DNA from: Acidovorax sp. 69
GTDB lineage: Bacteria; Pseudomonadota; Gammaproteobacteria; Burkholderiales; Burkholderiaceae_C
Assembly (NCBI RefSeq): GCF_002797445.1
Contig: NZ_PGEP01000001.1
Coordinates: 1,984,501 to 2,048,500, forward strand
DNA length: 64,000 nucleotides
Reading direction: 5' to 3'
Of the stretch, positions 1 through 8,077 are shown one piece after another; within the stretch, counting starts at the first letter, position 1; the number at the start of each line of letters is the position of its first letter. A program made the translations under genes and the position numbers. Below the pieces are notes generated by a model that did no database searches, had not been told where the DNA came from, and was given only the letters and a program-made list of their open reading frames with translations.

Positions 1-1
1 C

Positions 2-1183
2 CACCCCTTCTATGGCACATACCATTCAATGGGAAAGAAGCGCACGCGCCCCAAGTATTCGGTGACCTATGCCACGCAGTCCATCCACAAGCTGCTGGCC
101 GGCATCAGCCAGGCCAGCCACGTGCTGGTGCAGGACTCGCAGACCACCAAGCTGGACCGCCACCTCTTCAACGAGGCCTACCTGATGCACACCAGCACCA
201 GCCCGCAGTACAGCATCATCGCCAGCTGCGATGTGGCTGCGGCCATGATGGAACCGCCCGGCGGCACCGCGCTGGTGGAAGAAAGCATTCTGGAGGCGCT
301 CGACTTCCGCCGTGCCATGCGCCAGATTGAGCACGACTTCGGCAAGAACGACTGGTGGTTCAAGGTCTGGGGCCCCGACAAGCTCGTGGACGAAGGCATT
401 GGCCGCGCAGAAGATTGGATCATCCGCAGCGACAGCAAGAGCAAGAAGGCCGGTACCAAGTGGCATGGCTTCGGCCAGATGGCGGACGGCTTCAACATGC
501 TGGACCCGATCAAGTCCACCATCGTCACGCCCGGCCTGAATCTGGACGGTAAGTTCGACAAGACCGGCATCCCCGCGTCCATCGTCACCAAGTACCTCGC
601 CGAGCACGGCGTGGTAGTGGAGAAGACGGGCCTGTACAGCTTCTTTGTGATGTTCACCATCGGCATCACCAAGGGCCGCTGGAACACGCTGCTCACCGCG
701 CTGCAGCAGTTCAAGGACGACTACGAGAAGAACCAGCCCATGTGGCGCATCCTTCCCGAGTTCTGCCAGCAGCACAAGCGTTACGAGCGCATGGGCCTGC
801 AGGACCTGTGCCAGCACGTACACACCATGTACGCCAAGTACGACATTGCACGCCTGACCACCGAGATGTACCTGTCGGACCTCACGCCGGCCATGAAGCC
901 CTCCGATGCTTACGCGCACATCGCGCACCGCAAGACGGACCGCGTGGAGATCGACCACCTGGAAGGTCGCATCACCGTGGGTTTGGTCACGCCCTATCCA
1001 CCGGGCATTCCGCTGCTGATTCCGGGCGAAGTCTTCAACAAGAAGATCGTGGATTACCTGAAGTTCGCCCGCGAGTTCGCCAAGCTGTGCCCTGGTTTTG
1101 AGACCGATATCCACGGCCTGGTGGAAGTGGAAGACGAAAGCGGGCAGGTTCGCTTCTACGCGGACTGCGTGGCCAAGTCTTGA
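2..1183 (+). CDS. Orn/Lys/Arg decarboxylase, C-terminal part (5' end outside window)
   Basis: This is the 3' portion of a PLP-dependent basic amino acid decarboxylase (fold type I, biodegradative arginine/lysine/ornithine group), a cytosolic enzyme that makes a polyamine or diamine and consumes a proton. The reading frame is open from base 2, so the true start lies upstream; 393 residues are visible of about 750 usual for the family. Near the left edge the motif TQSIHKLLAGISQASH is the family's cofactor site, with the Lys of IHK expected to form the Schiff base. The C-terminal decarboxylase domain follows, with the typical PYPPGIPLLIPGE segment. The family assignment is secure; the substrate (Arg, Lys or Orn) cannot be decided from this part. 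Confidence 0.93.
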   Translation, partial: HPFYGTYHSMGKKRTRPKYSVTYATQSIHKLLAGISQASHVLVQDSQTTKLDRHLFNEAYLMHTSTSPQYSIIASCDVAAAMMEPPGGTALVEESILEALDFRRAMRQIEHDFGKNDWWFKVWGPDKLVDEGIGRAEDWIIRSDSKSKKAGTKWHGFGQMADGFNMLDPIKSTIVTPGLNLDGKFDKTGIPASIVTKYLAEHGVVVEKTGLYSFFVMFTIGITKGRWNTLLTALQQFKDDYEKNQPMWRILPEFCQQHKRYERMGLQDLCQHVHTMYAKYDIARLTTEMYLSDLTPAMKPSDAYAHIAHRKTDRVEIDHLEGRITVGLVTPYPPGIPLLIPGEVFNKKIVDYLKFAREFAKLCPGFETDIHGLVEVEDESGQVRFYADCVAKS

Positions 1184-1242
1184 CCACTGCTTTTTAGTCT
1201 GCCCCGGGTCCTGATCTCTGATCGGGTCTTGGGTAAAAAAGG

Positions 1243-1290
1243 CTGGTAGCGCTTATTCAGTAAGTGCTATCAGCTATTTTTTTGATAGCT
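1243..1290. repeat. Dispersed TAGCGCTT/AAGCGCTA element, copy 1
   Basis: A short interrupted palindrome with a TAGCGCTT left arm and a TAAGTGCTA right arm, followed by a second small inverted repeat, AGCTATTTTTTTGATAGCT. It sits between the convergent decarboxylase and ligase genes and abuts the ligase stop codon. The T-rich hairpin could act as a bidirectional terminator. Related copies occur at seven other gene boundaries in the window. Confidence 0.7.
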
Positions 1291-2183
1291 TATTGCCTGG
1301 GTGACGCGGGGGATGATGCGGGGGGCATGTCCAGTCGCACCCGCACAAAGCTGGCAAAACGCGGCAGGCCGCCGTCGTGTGTGCCCCTGAAACGATAGGT
1401 CACCCAACTGCCAATGGGTGGCGGATTGGCGCGGTCCGCGTCTGTCAGCCCTGCGCCCAGCTTGAAGCGCTGGCCTGCGGGCATTTCCACCAGCAGCGCG
1501 CCCAGTCGCCCAGCGTGTTTGCCCTTGCCCGGCAGGTGGCCCACTACCAGGGCCTCGGTGTCTTCGTGCGTCTTGAGCTTGATGAGATCGTCGCTGCGGC
1601 CTGATCGGTACAGCGAGCTGCCTTTGTGCAGCATCAGCCCCTCGCCCCCGGCACGCACCGTGCGTTGCAGCAGGGCCTGCAAGGCGGCATCGGTGGCCAA
1701 GCGCTGTTGCGGCACGGCCTGTACCCAGGGCTGATGGATTTGGGCGACCAGGGCTTTCAGTGCAGCCAGCCGCTCATCAAACGGGCCGCCCTGGGTCGGC
1801 AGGTCAAACACCATGAAGCGCATCTGCCGCCAGGCCGCATCATCGGGCTGTTGTTGGCGCGTGGTGGACTGGGCGTGCGCAAAGCGCCCGCGCCCGGCCC
1901 ACAGCTCGCCGTCCATGGGCGTGGCGGGCCAGTCTGCCGTGAACCACGCAGGAGCAGACACGGTCTCGCCGCCCCGGGTGCGCAGCGCGCGCCCATCCCA
2001 GTAGCCTCGCACACCGTCGTATTTCTCGCTCACCCAATAGTCCGCCAGCGGCATGCCGGGGCGGTACACATTGGCCAACAGCAGGGCCGGGGCATCCGCC
2101 GCCCAAGCCTGGGGCGTGACCAGCGGAATGAAGGGGCTGAGGGGCGCCAGGCCCAGCCAGGTCAGGCAGCGTCTGCGGTGCAT
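1290..2183 (-). CDS. ligE: Secreted ATP-dependent DNA ligase (LigE type)
   Basis: A minimal 297-aa ATP-dependent DNA ligase. Family members of this type are exported to the periplasm, where a role in nick sealing, possibly during DNA uptake, has been proposed. Residues 1-29 form a Sec-like signal peptide ending AWA. Nucleotidyltransferase motif I is EKYDGVRG with the adenylated Lys at position 54. Motif III is FMVFDLP, motif IV GGEGLMLH, motif V LIKLKTHEDTEALV, and a short OB domain completes the protein. There are no extra DNA-binding insertions, as expected for LigE. The gene is monocistronic, with dispersed repeats at both ends. The family call is strong; the symbol is by family resemblance. 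Confidence 0.88.
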   Translation of the reverse strand: MHRRRCLTWLGLAPLSPFIPLVTPQAWAADAPALLLANVYRPGMPLADYWVSEKYDGVRGYWDGRALRTRGGETVSAPAWFTADWPATPMDGELWAGRGRFAHAQSTTRQQQPDDAAWRQMRFMVFDLPTQGGPFDERLAALKALVAQIHQPWVQAVPQQRLATDAALQALLQRTVRAGGEGLMLHKGSSLYRSGRSDDLIKLKTHEDTEALVVGHLPGKGKHAGRLGALLVEMPAGQRFKLGAGLTDADRANPPPIGSWVTYRFRGTHDGGLPRFASFVRVRLDMPPASSPASPRQ

Positions 2184-2206
2184 AGGGTAATGTGGCGGTG
2201 GTTTTT

Positions 2207-2255
2207 GCTATAAAAAAATAGCTTCTAGCGCTTATTTGGTAAGCGCTAGAAGCCA
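2207..2255. repeat. Dispersed TAGCGCTT/AAGCGCTA element, copy 2
   Basis: A well-preserved copy: TTCTAGCGCTTA, a short spacer, then TAAGCGCTAGAAG, which form a near-perfect hairpin next to an A7 run. It lies just upstream of the ligase start and downstream of the fabI stop on the other side, so on the minus strand it could terminate fabI transcription. Confidence 0.75.
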
Positions 2256-2289
2256 ATTTGGCATTGAGCTTGTTCAGCCCTGCAGAGCT

Positions 2290-3090
2290 TTAGACCTGGT
2301 CAGCACTCAGGCCTGCGGTCTGGCTGAAGCCACCGTCCACGTAGGTGATCTCGGCCGTCATGCCGCTGGCCAGGTCGGACAGCAGGAAGGCGGCCACATT
2401 GCCCACGTCTTCAATGGTCACGTTGCGGCGCAGGGGCGAGGCATCGGCCACGCGGCTGAGCAGCTTGCCGAAGTCCTTGATGCCACTGGCGGCCAGGGTT
2501 TTGATAGGGCCAGCGCTGATGCCGTTAGCGCGAATGGCGCGGCCGTCTTCGGTGCGGCCCACGGCTTCGGCCAGGTAGCGCACGCTGGCTTCCAGGCTGG
2601 CCTTGGCCAGGCCCATGGTGTTGTAGTTGGGGATGGAGCGCAGGGCGCCCAGATAAGACAGCGTCAGCAGCGACGACTTGTCGTTCAGGTAGGGCAGGGC
2701 GGCCTTGGCCATGGCCGGGAAGCTATAGGCGCTGATGTCATGCGCAATGCGGAACCCCTCACGCGACAGGCCTTCGAGGAAGTTGCCGGCAATCGCCTCG
2801 CGGGGCGCAAAGCCAATGCTGTGGACAAAGCCGTCAAACTTCGGCCACACCTGGGCCAAGTCGGCAAACATGCGGTCGATCTGCTCGTCACTGCCGACAT
2901 CGCAATCAAAGATCAGCGTGGAGTTGAACTCGGCGGCAAAGTCGGTGATGCGGTCCTTGAAACGCTCACCCACGTAGCTGAACGCCAGCTCGGCGCCCTG
3001 CGCGTGGCAGGCCTTGGCAATGCCGTAGGCGATGGAGCGGTTGGACAAAACACCCGTGATGAGCAGCTTCTTGCCGGTCAGAAAACCCAT
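2290..3090 (-). CDS. fabI: Enoyl-[acyl-carrier-protein] reductase (NADH)
   Basis: FabI catalyses the last step of each fatty-acid elongation cycle, NADH-dependent reduction of trans-2-enoyl-ACP, in the cytosol. The 266-aa protein is a short-chain dehydrogenase with the FabI-specific [15 protein letters not shown] nucleotide-binding region and the catalytic Tyr156-X6-Lys163 in [10 protein letters not shown], at the same positions as in Escherichia coli FabI. Gly93, part of the triclosan pocket in the E. coli enzyme, is conserved (SIGF). The frame continues upstream to 3138, but ATG at 3090 is chosen because it is preceded by a strong AAGGAG ribosome site and gives the canonical MGFLTGKK start. 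Transcribed divergently from the yejA-like gene. Confidence 0.96.
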   Translation of the reverse strand: MGFLTGKKLLITGVLSNRSIAYGIAKACHAQGAELAFSYVGERFKDRITDFAAEFNSTLIFDCDVGSDEQIDRMFADLAQVWPKFDGFVHSIGFAPREAIAGNFLEGLSREGFRIAHDISAYSFPAMAKAALPYLNDKSSLLTLSYLGALRSIPNYNTMGLAKASLEASVRYLAEAVGRTEDGRAIRANGISAGPIKTLAASGIKDFGKLLSRVADASPLRRNVTIEDVGNVAAFLLSDLASGMTAEITYVDGGFSQTAGLSADQV

Positions 3091-3194
3091 GTTCAATCTC
3101 CTTTTGGAATGGCGAAATGTCGGCGGGCGGGCTGGCACACATGGATATGCGCGATCTGCAGCAAGGCCCGGCGAACGTAGTGCAGAATTGTCGC

Positions 3195-4994
3195 ATGCGG
3201 TTTTGGCTGGTTTTTTTACTGATGGGTTGCGCTGTTCCTGCGTGGGCTGCGCATGCGTATGCGCTCTGGGGCGAGCCTCGCTATCCGGCTGGGTTCGGGC
3301 ATTTCGACTATGTCAACCCCGATGCCCCTAAGGGCGGAGAGCTGCGGCTGGTGAGCAACCTGCGCACTTCCACCTTCGACAAGTACAACCCGTTCACCAT
3401 CAAAGGCAACGCGCCTGCGTATTTGGCGTCGCTGATGTTCGACTCGCTGCTGGTGGGCTCCATGGATGAAACCGCCACGGGCTATGGTCTGCTGGCCGAA
3501 GACGTGGAGGTGGCCGCCGACGGGCTGTCCGCCACCTTTCGCCTGCGGCCCGAGGCGCGGTTTCATAACGGCAAGCCGGTGTTGGCGCAGGACGTGAAGC
3601 ACAGTTATGAAACCCTGGTTGGCCCCTTCACATCGCCCGCCTATAAAACCCTGCTGATTGAGGTGGCGGGTGTGGATGTCATCAACGACCGCACCGTGCG
3701 TTACCGCTTCAAGCAGCCCAACCGGGAGTTGCCGATCACCGTGGGCGGCTTGCCGGTGTTCAGCCGCGACTGGGGCGTGGAGAACGGCAAGGCCAAGCCT
3801 TTCGATCAGGTGGTGATGGACATCCCCATCGGTAGTGGCCCCTACAAAATCGGCCCGGTGCGTTTTGGCAAGGACATCACCTATGTGCGCGATCCGCAGT
3901 ATTGGGCGCGCAACCTGAACGTGCGCAAGGGCACGGCCAATTTCGACAGCATCCTGGTCAAAATTTACAAGGACAACACCGCGCGACTGGAAGCCCTCAA
4001 GGCGGGCGAGTTCGACCTCATGCGTTTCTTCAGCGCGGGCGATTGGGCCCGGCGCGTGACGGGCAAGAAGTTCGACACAGGGGAGCTGGTCAAGGGCGAG
4101 TTCAAGCACAAGTTGCCCTCGGGTTTTCAGAGCTACGTGCTCAATACCCGCCGCCCGCTGCTGCAGGACGCCCGCGTGCGCGAGGCCCTGGGCCTGGCCA
4201 TGGACTACGAGTGGATGAGTCGGCAGATGTTCTACGGTGCCTACCAGCGGGTCAACGGCCTGTTTGGCAATACCGCGTGCGAGACCAAAGGCACTCCATC
4301 GCCCGAAGAGCTGGCGCTGATGGAGCCCTATCGCAAGGACATCCCGGTCGCAGCGTTTGGACCCATGACCGTCCCCCCGCGCACTGACGGTGATTCGTCG
4401 CTGCGCGCCAACCTCCGTCGTGCGCAGGCGCTGCTCAAGGACGCGGGCTGGGCGGTGCAGGATGGCGCCCTGCGCAATGCCCAGGGAGAAGCTTTGGTGC
4501 TCGAATACATGGACAGCAACGAGGGCGGCGTGCGTACCATCACGCCCTGGATGCGCAACCTCGAAAGGATTGGCGTCACGTTGCGGTTCCGCTCGGTGGA
4601 CTTTGCGCTGTATCAGCAGCGGCTGCAGAAGTTCGACTTCGACATCACCTCGCTGGCTTTTCAGGGCACCAACAATCCGGGGCAGGAGTTTGCGGACATG
4701 TTTGGCAGCCAGGCGGCCGATGTGGAGGATTCTGGCAATTTTGCGGGCGTCAAGAACCCGGCGGTGGACGCCATGATCAAGGCCATGACGTCGGCCAAGA
4801 CCGAGGCGCAGTTGCTGCCCGCCTGCCACGCGCTGGAGCGCATCATTGCGCACAGCCATTACCTCATTCCCCAGTGGACGGCGGCCACGCACCGCATGGC
4901 CTACAACGCCTGGCGGCTGGCCAAGCCCGCTACGGTGCCGCCGTACTCCAGCGGCGAGGGCTGGGTCATCGATACCTGGTGGGCCAAAAAATGA
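3195..4994 (+). CDS. yejA: Periplasmic oligopeptide-binding protein of a YejABEF-type ABC importer
   Basis: An extracellular solute-binding protein of family 5 (599 aa), the capture component of an oligopeptide/microcin-C-type importer. The start at 3195 gives a clean Sec signal peptide ([18 protein letters not shown]) of about 19 residues. The mature N-terminus is followed by [16 protein letters not shown], typical of YejA-like proteins, and by [21 protein letters not shown] and [13 protein letters not shown] segments common to SBP_bac_5. A longer frame from 3117 would bury the signal peptide, so it is rejected. First gene of a same-strand set with two permeases and a dual ATPase downstream; a GC-rich repeat lies between it and the next gene. 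Confidence 0.92.
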   Translation: MRFWLVFLLMGCAVPAWAAHAYALWGEPRYPAGFGHFDYVNPDAPKGGELRLVSNLRTSTFDKYNPFTIKGNAPAYLASLMFDSLLVGSMDETATGYGLLAEDVEVAADGLSATFRLRPEARFHNGKPVLAQDVKHSYETLVGPFTSPAYKTLLIEVAGVDVINDRTVRYRFKQPNRELPITVGGLPVFSRDWGVENGKAKPFDQVVMDIPIGSGPYKIGPVRFGKDITYVRDPQYWARNLNVRKGTANFDSILVKIYKDNTARLEALKAGEFDLMRFFSAGDWARRVTGKKFDTGELVKGEFKHKLPSGFQSYVLNTRRPLLQDARVREALGLAMDYEWMSRQMFYGAYQRVNGLFGNTACETKGTPSPEELALMEPYRKDIPVAAFGPMTVPPRTDGDSSLRANLRRAQALLKDAGWAVQDGALRNAQGEALVLEYMDSNEGGVRTITPWMRNLERIGVTLRFRSVDFALYQQRLQKFDFDITSLAFQGTNNPGQEFADMFGSQAADVEDSGNFAGVKNPAVDAMIKAMTSAKTEAQLLPACHALERIIAHSHYLIPQWTAATHRMAYNAWRLAKPATVPPYSSGEGWVIDTWWAKK

Positions 4995-5092
4995 TGCCCC
5001 CACGCTCCGCCGTTGCACGGGTCGCTGCCCCCCCAGGGGGCTTGCCTCGCTGGGGGCGGCCCAGCAAGGCGGCCGGTCGCCCTGCGACAAGA
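4994..5092. repeat. GC-rich intergenic repeat, copy 1
   Basis: About 100 bases of C- and G-run-rich sequence containing GGGGGCTTGCCTCGCTGGGGGC and similar partial inverted repeats fill the gap between yejA and yejB. Similar words in the opposite orientation occur inside the AtuA-like small gene near 20.6 kb, so this looks like a dispersed element. Being inside an operon, it might form mRNA structure that lowers expression of the downstream permeases relative to the binding protein; that is inference. Confidence 0.5.
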
Positions 5093-5110
5093 ACCAGGGG
5101 TTGATTCCAT

Positions 5111-6142
5111 ATGTTTGCCTACATCCTCAAACGCGTGCTGCTGATGCTGCCCACTCTGCTGGGCGTGCTCTTGCTGACCTTTGTGGTCATCCAGTTCGTG
5201 CCCGGCGGCCCCGTGGAGCAGTACATGGCCGAGGCCAAGGCCGGCCTGGGCGGCAGCGGTGCGGAGGGTGGGGGCTTGAGCTATCGGGGTGCGCAGGGTG
5301 TGGACCCCAAGCGGCTGGAGCAGATCAAGGCGTTGTACGGCTTTGACAAGCCTGCGCATGAGCGCTTTTTTCAGATGCTGGGCCAGTTCGCACGGTTTGA
5401 CCTGGGCCGGAGCTTTTTCCAGAACAAGGACGTGTGGCAGCTGGTGGTGGAGAAGCTGCCGGTTTCCATCAGCCTGGGCTTGTGGACATTTTTCATCAGC
5501 TACCTCGTCGCTGTGCCGCTGGGTGTGGCCAAGGCGGTCCGGGCCGGGTCGCGGTTTGACCTGGTGACCACGCTGCTCATCTTGCTGGGTTATGCCATCC
5601 CGGGCTTTGTGCTGGGCGTTGCGCTGCTGGTTGTTTTTGGCGGGCAGTTGCAGTGGTTCCCGTTGCGGGGGCTGACATCGGCCAACTGGGATGAATTGTC
5701 CTGGGGCGCACGCATCGTGGACTACCTGTGGCACATCACGCTGCCGGTGATTGCCATGGTGCTGGGCAGTTTTGCCGTGACGGCCATGCTGACCAAGAAC
5801 GCGTTCCTCGAAGAAATTCGCAAGCAGTACGTGCTGACTGCGCGTGCCAAGGGACTGAGCGAGCGCCAGGTGCTGTGGAAGCACGTGTTCCGCAACGCGC
5901 TGATCCCCATCATCACGGGGTTCCCGGCCGCCTTCATCGGCGCTTTTTTTGCGGGTTCGCTGCTCATCGAAACCCTGTTCTCGCTCGACGGCCTCGGCCT
6001 GCTCAGTTACGAGAGCGTGATCCGCCGCGACTACCCCGTGGTGTTGGGGACGCTGTACCTGTTCACGCTGATCGGGTTGGTCACCAAGCTCATCAGCGAC
6101 CTTTGTTATGTGTGGGTGGACCCGCGCGTGAAGTTTGACTGA
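5111..6142 (+). CDS. yejB: Peptide ABC transporter permease (YejB type)
   Basis: Inner-membrane permease of the YejABEF-type importer, 343 aa, of the binding-protein-dependent transport family. An N-terminal membrane segment (about residues 8-30, LLMLPTLLGVLLLTFVVIQF) is followed by a periplasmic stretch, then five more hydrophobic segments. The EAA-type coupling loop that contacts the ATPase is visible as TARAKGLSERQVLWKHVFRNALIP (about residues 240-265). The length matches the family. Only 9 bases separate its stop from the following mntA-like gene, so the toxin-antitoxin pair is probably co-transcribed with the importer. The partner permease is encoded after that pair. Confidence 0.93.
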   Translation: MFAYILKRVLLMLPTLLGVLLLTFVVIQFVPGGPVEQYMAEAKAGLGGSGAEGGGLSYRGAQGVDPKRLEQIKALYGFDKPAHERFFQMLGQFARFDLGRSFFQNKDVWQLVVEKLPVSISLGLWTFFISYLVAVPLGVAKAVRAGSRFDLVTTLLILLGYAIPGFVLGVALLVVFGGQLQWFPLRGLTSANWDELSWGARIVDYLWHITLPVIAMVLGSFAVTAMLTKNAFLEEIRKQYVLTARAKGLSERQVLWKHVFRNALIPIITGFPAAFIGAFFAGSLLIETLFSLDGLGLLSYESVIRRDYPVVLGTLYLFTLIGLVTKLISDLCYVWVDPRVKFD

Positions 6143-6151
6143 AGGATTCAA

Positions 6152-6586
6152 ATGCTCTCTTCGCGTATGGCGCTCCCATCGATGGCCCCTGAGGTGATTG
6201 AGCGCATCGTGCACCTTTTGCGTGCCCAAATGCCAGGGCTTCTGGCGGTGTATGGCTTTGGTAGCCGGGTGCATGGCACAGCCACGAACCGTAGCGACCT
6301 CGACCTGACGGTGCTGGTGGCTGGCTATGCTGACGTGCACCTGCTTTGGCAACTGTCTGGCGAGCTGGCTGATGTAGCCGGTTGTGCGGTCGATTTGCTG
6401 GATTTGCGTGCCGCCTCTACAGTAATGCAGTATCAGGTCATCACGCAGGGCGTGCGATGGTGGGTGGAGGGTGCACAGGCCGCGATCTTCGAGAGTGCGA
6501 TCCTGAGCGAAAAAACTGAACTGGATGCGGCGCGGGCCGGTTTGCTGGCCGACATCCAGCAGCGTGGGAGCGTTTATGGCCGATGA
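6152..6586 (+). CDS. mntA: MNT-domain nucleotidyltransferase antitoxin (MntA type)
   Basis: A minimal nucleotidyltransferase of 144 aa, predicted antitoxin that adds AMP units to the partner HepT toxin. The diagnostic GSX10DXD motif is present: Gly37-Ser38, then Asp49 and Asp51 (GSRVHGTATNRSDLDL); a third acidic position may be in VDLLDL. An AAGGA ribosome site lies just before the ATG, directly behind yejB. The gene overlaps the next one by 11 bases, the usual arrangement for translationally coupled toxin-antitoxin genes. The family and motif are seen directly; AMPylation of the partner is established for characterised MntA-HepT pairs and inferred here. Confidence 0.88.
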   Translation: MLSSRMALPSMAPEVIERIVHLLRAQMPGLLAVYGFGSRVHGTATNRSDLDLTVLVAGYADVHLLWQLSGELADVAGCAVDLLDLRAASTVMQYQVITQGVRWWVEGAQAAIFESAILSEKTELDAARAGLLADIQQRGSVYGR

Positions 6587-6992
6587 CGTGCTGATCAACA
6601 AGGCCGCCACGATTGAGCGCTGCGTGCTGCGAGCGCGTGAGGAGTATTTCACTGACCCCGGCAGTTTTGCCACCAACGTCAGTCGCCAGGATGCCGCAAT
6701 TTTGAACATCCAGCGCGCGTGCGAGGCTGCGCTGGACATGGGGCAACACCTGATCCGGCGAGCCCGGTTGGACGTTCCGCAGAGCGCGCGCGATGTATTT
6801 GCCTTGCTGGCCCGTGCAGGCAGGATCCAGCAGGGGCTGGCTGAAGGGCTACAGCGCATGGTGGGCTTTCGTAACATTGCTTTGCACGACTACCAGAGCC
6901 TGCAATTACCCATCACTGTCGCCATCATCGAGAAGCATCTTGACGAATTTCTACACCACAGCAAGGCCCTCCTGCTGAATGACGCTGGATAG
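6576..6992 (+). CDS. hepT: HepT-like RNase toxin (DUF86)
   Basis: A 138-aa all-helical HepT-family protein (HEPN superfamily), predicted RNase toxin. The HEPN catalytic motif RX4HXY is intact: Arg99, His104 and Tyr106 in RNIALHDY; in studied homologues the Tyr is the residue modified by MntA. The start at 6576 lies inside the end of mntA (GTTTATGGCC) and begins MADDVLINKAATIERC, a typical family N-terminus; the frame extends to 6525 but that would give a long overlap and a non-family N-terminus. It ends 18 bases before yejE, so the pair is embedded in the importer operon. All active-site residues are present, so the module looks functional. Confidence 0.88.
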   Translation: MADDVLINKAATIERCVLRAREEYFTDPGSFATNVSRQDAAILNIQRACEAALDMGQHLIRRARLDVPQSARDVFALLARAGRIQQGLAEGLQRMVGFRNIALHDYQSLQLPITVAIIEKHLDEFLHHSKALLLNDAG

Positions 6993-7010
6993 GCAAAGAC
7001 CATCCTCACC

Positions 7011-8077
7011 ATGGGTTTCACAACACTTTTGGGTTCGACGGACGCTGGGTCCGTGTCTCTTTCCCCCTCCCGCCGTGCCTGGCTGCGCTTCAAGCGCAAC
7101 CGCCTGGGGTACTGGAGCCTGTTGATCTTCTGCGCCCTGGTGCTGGTGAGCCTGTGTGCCGAGCTGGTCAGCAACGACAAGCCGCTCATCGTGCGCTACG
7201 AGGGGCAGACCTACTTTCCCATGCTCAGGGACTACCCGGAAAAAACCTTCGGGGGGACTTCGAGACACCCACGGACTATCTGGACCCCTTCATCAAGGAG
7301 CGCCTGACCGCTGGCAGCAACTGGGCGCTGTACACATTGAACCCCTACGGGCCCAACACGCTCAACTACTTTGCCAAGGCGCCCAACCCGTCAGCCCCTG
7401 CGGCAGACAACTGGCTGGGCACGGACGACCGGGGGCGAGACCTGCTGGCGCAGCTGCTCTACGGATTTCGCGTGAGCGTGCTGTTTGGCCTGGCGCTCAC
7501 CATCACGGGCGTGCTGCTGGGCATGCTCACCGGCGCCATCCAGGGCTTTTTTGGCGGCAAGACGGACCTGGCGTTTCAGCGTTTCATCGAGATCTGGGGC
7601 TCCATGCCCGAGCTGTATCTGCTCATCATCTTCAGCGCCGTGTTTGCTCCCAGCATTGCGCTGCTGCTCATTTTGCTGAGCCTGTTTGGCTGGATGGGGC
7701 TGTCGGACTATGTGCGCGCCGAGTTTCTGCGCAACCGCCAGCTTGACTACGTGAAGGCTGCGAGGGCATTGGGCGTGAGCAACAGCCAGATCATCTGGCG
7801 CCATATCTTGCCCAACAGCCTGACCCCCGTGGTCACCTTTTTGCCCTTCCGCATGAGCGGGGCCATTCTTGCGCTCACATCGCTGGACTTTCTGGGTCTT
7901 GGCGTGCCGCCTGGCACGCCTTCGCTGGGTGAGCTGCTCAGCCAGGGCAAGAACAACATTGATGCGTGGTGGATATCGTTGTCCACCTTTGGCGTGCTGG
8001 TGGTCACCTTGCTGCTGCTGACCTTTATGGGCGATGCCCTGCGCGATGCGCTGGACCCTCGAAAGGCGGACCTGTGA
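7011..8077 (+). pseudogene. yejE: Peptide ABC transporter permease (YejE type), frameshifted
   Basis: The second inner-membrane permease of the importer, about 355 aa if read through. It is split over two frames: 7011-7307 encodes MGFTTLLGSTDAG through PEKTFGG, and from about 7257 the next frame continues with DFETPTDYLDPFIKERL and the rest of the protein, including the EAA loop near AARALGVSNSQIIWRHILPN. The switch falls in a run of six G at 7251-7256; a seventh G would restore GGDFET. It may be a real inactivating mutation, slippage-dependent variation or a homopolymer base-calling error. The start lies 18 bases after hepT, and the stop overlaps the ATPase start (GTGA). Confidence 0.85.

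Noticed and set aside
4901..6877. A 658-codon minus-strand frame opposite yejB, mntA and hepT
   Set aside because: It spans several true genes on the other strand and has no domain or ribosome site.
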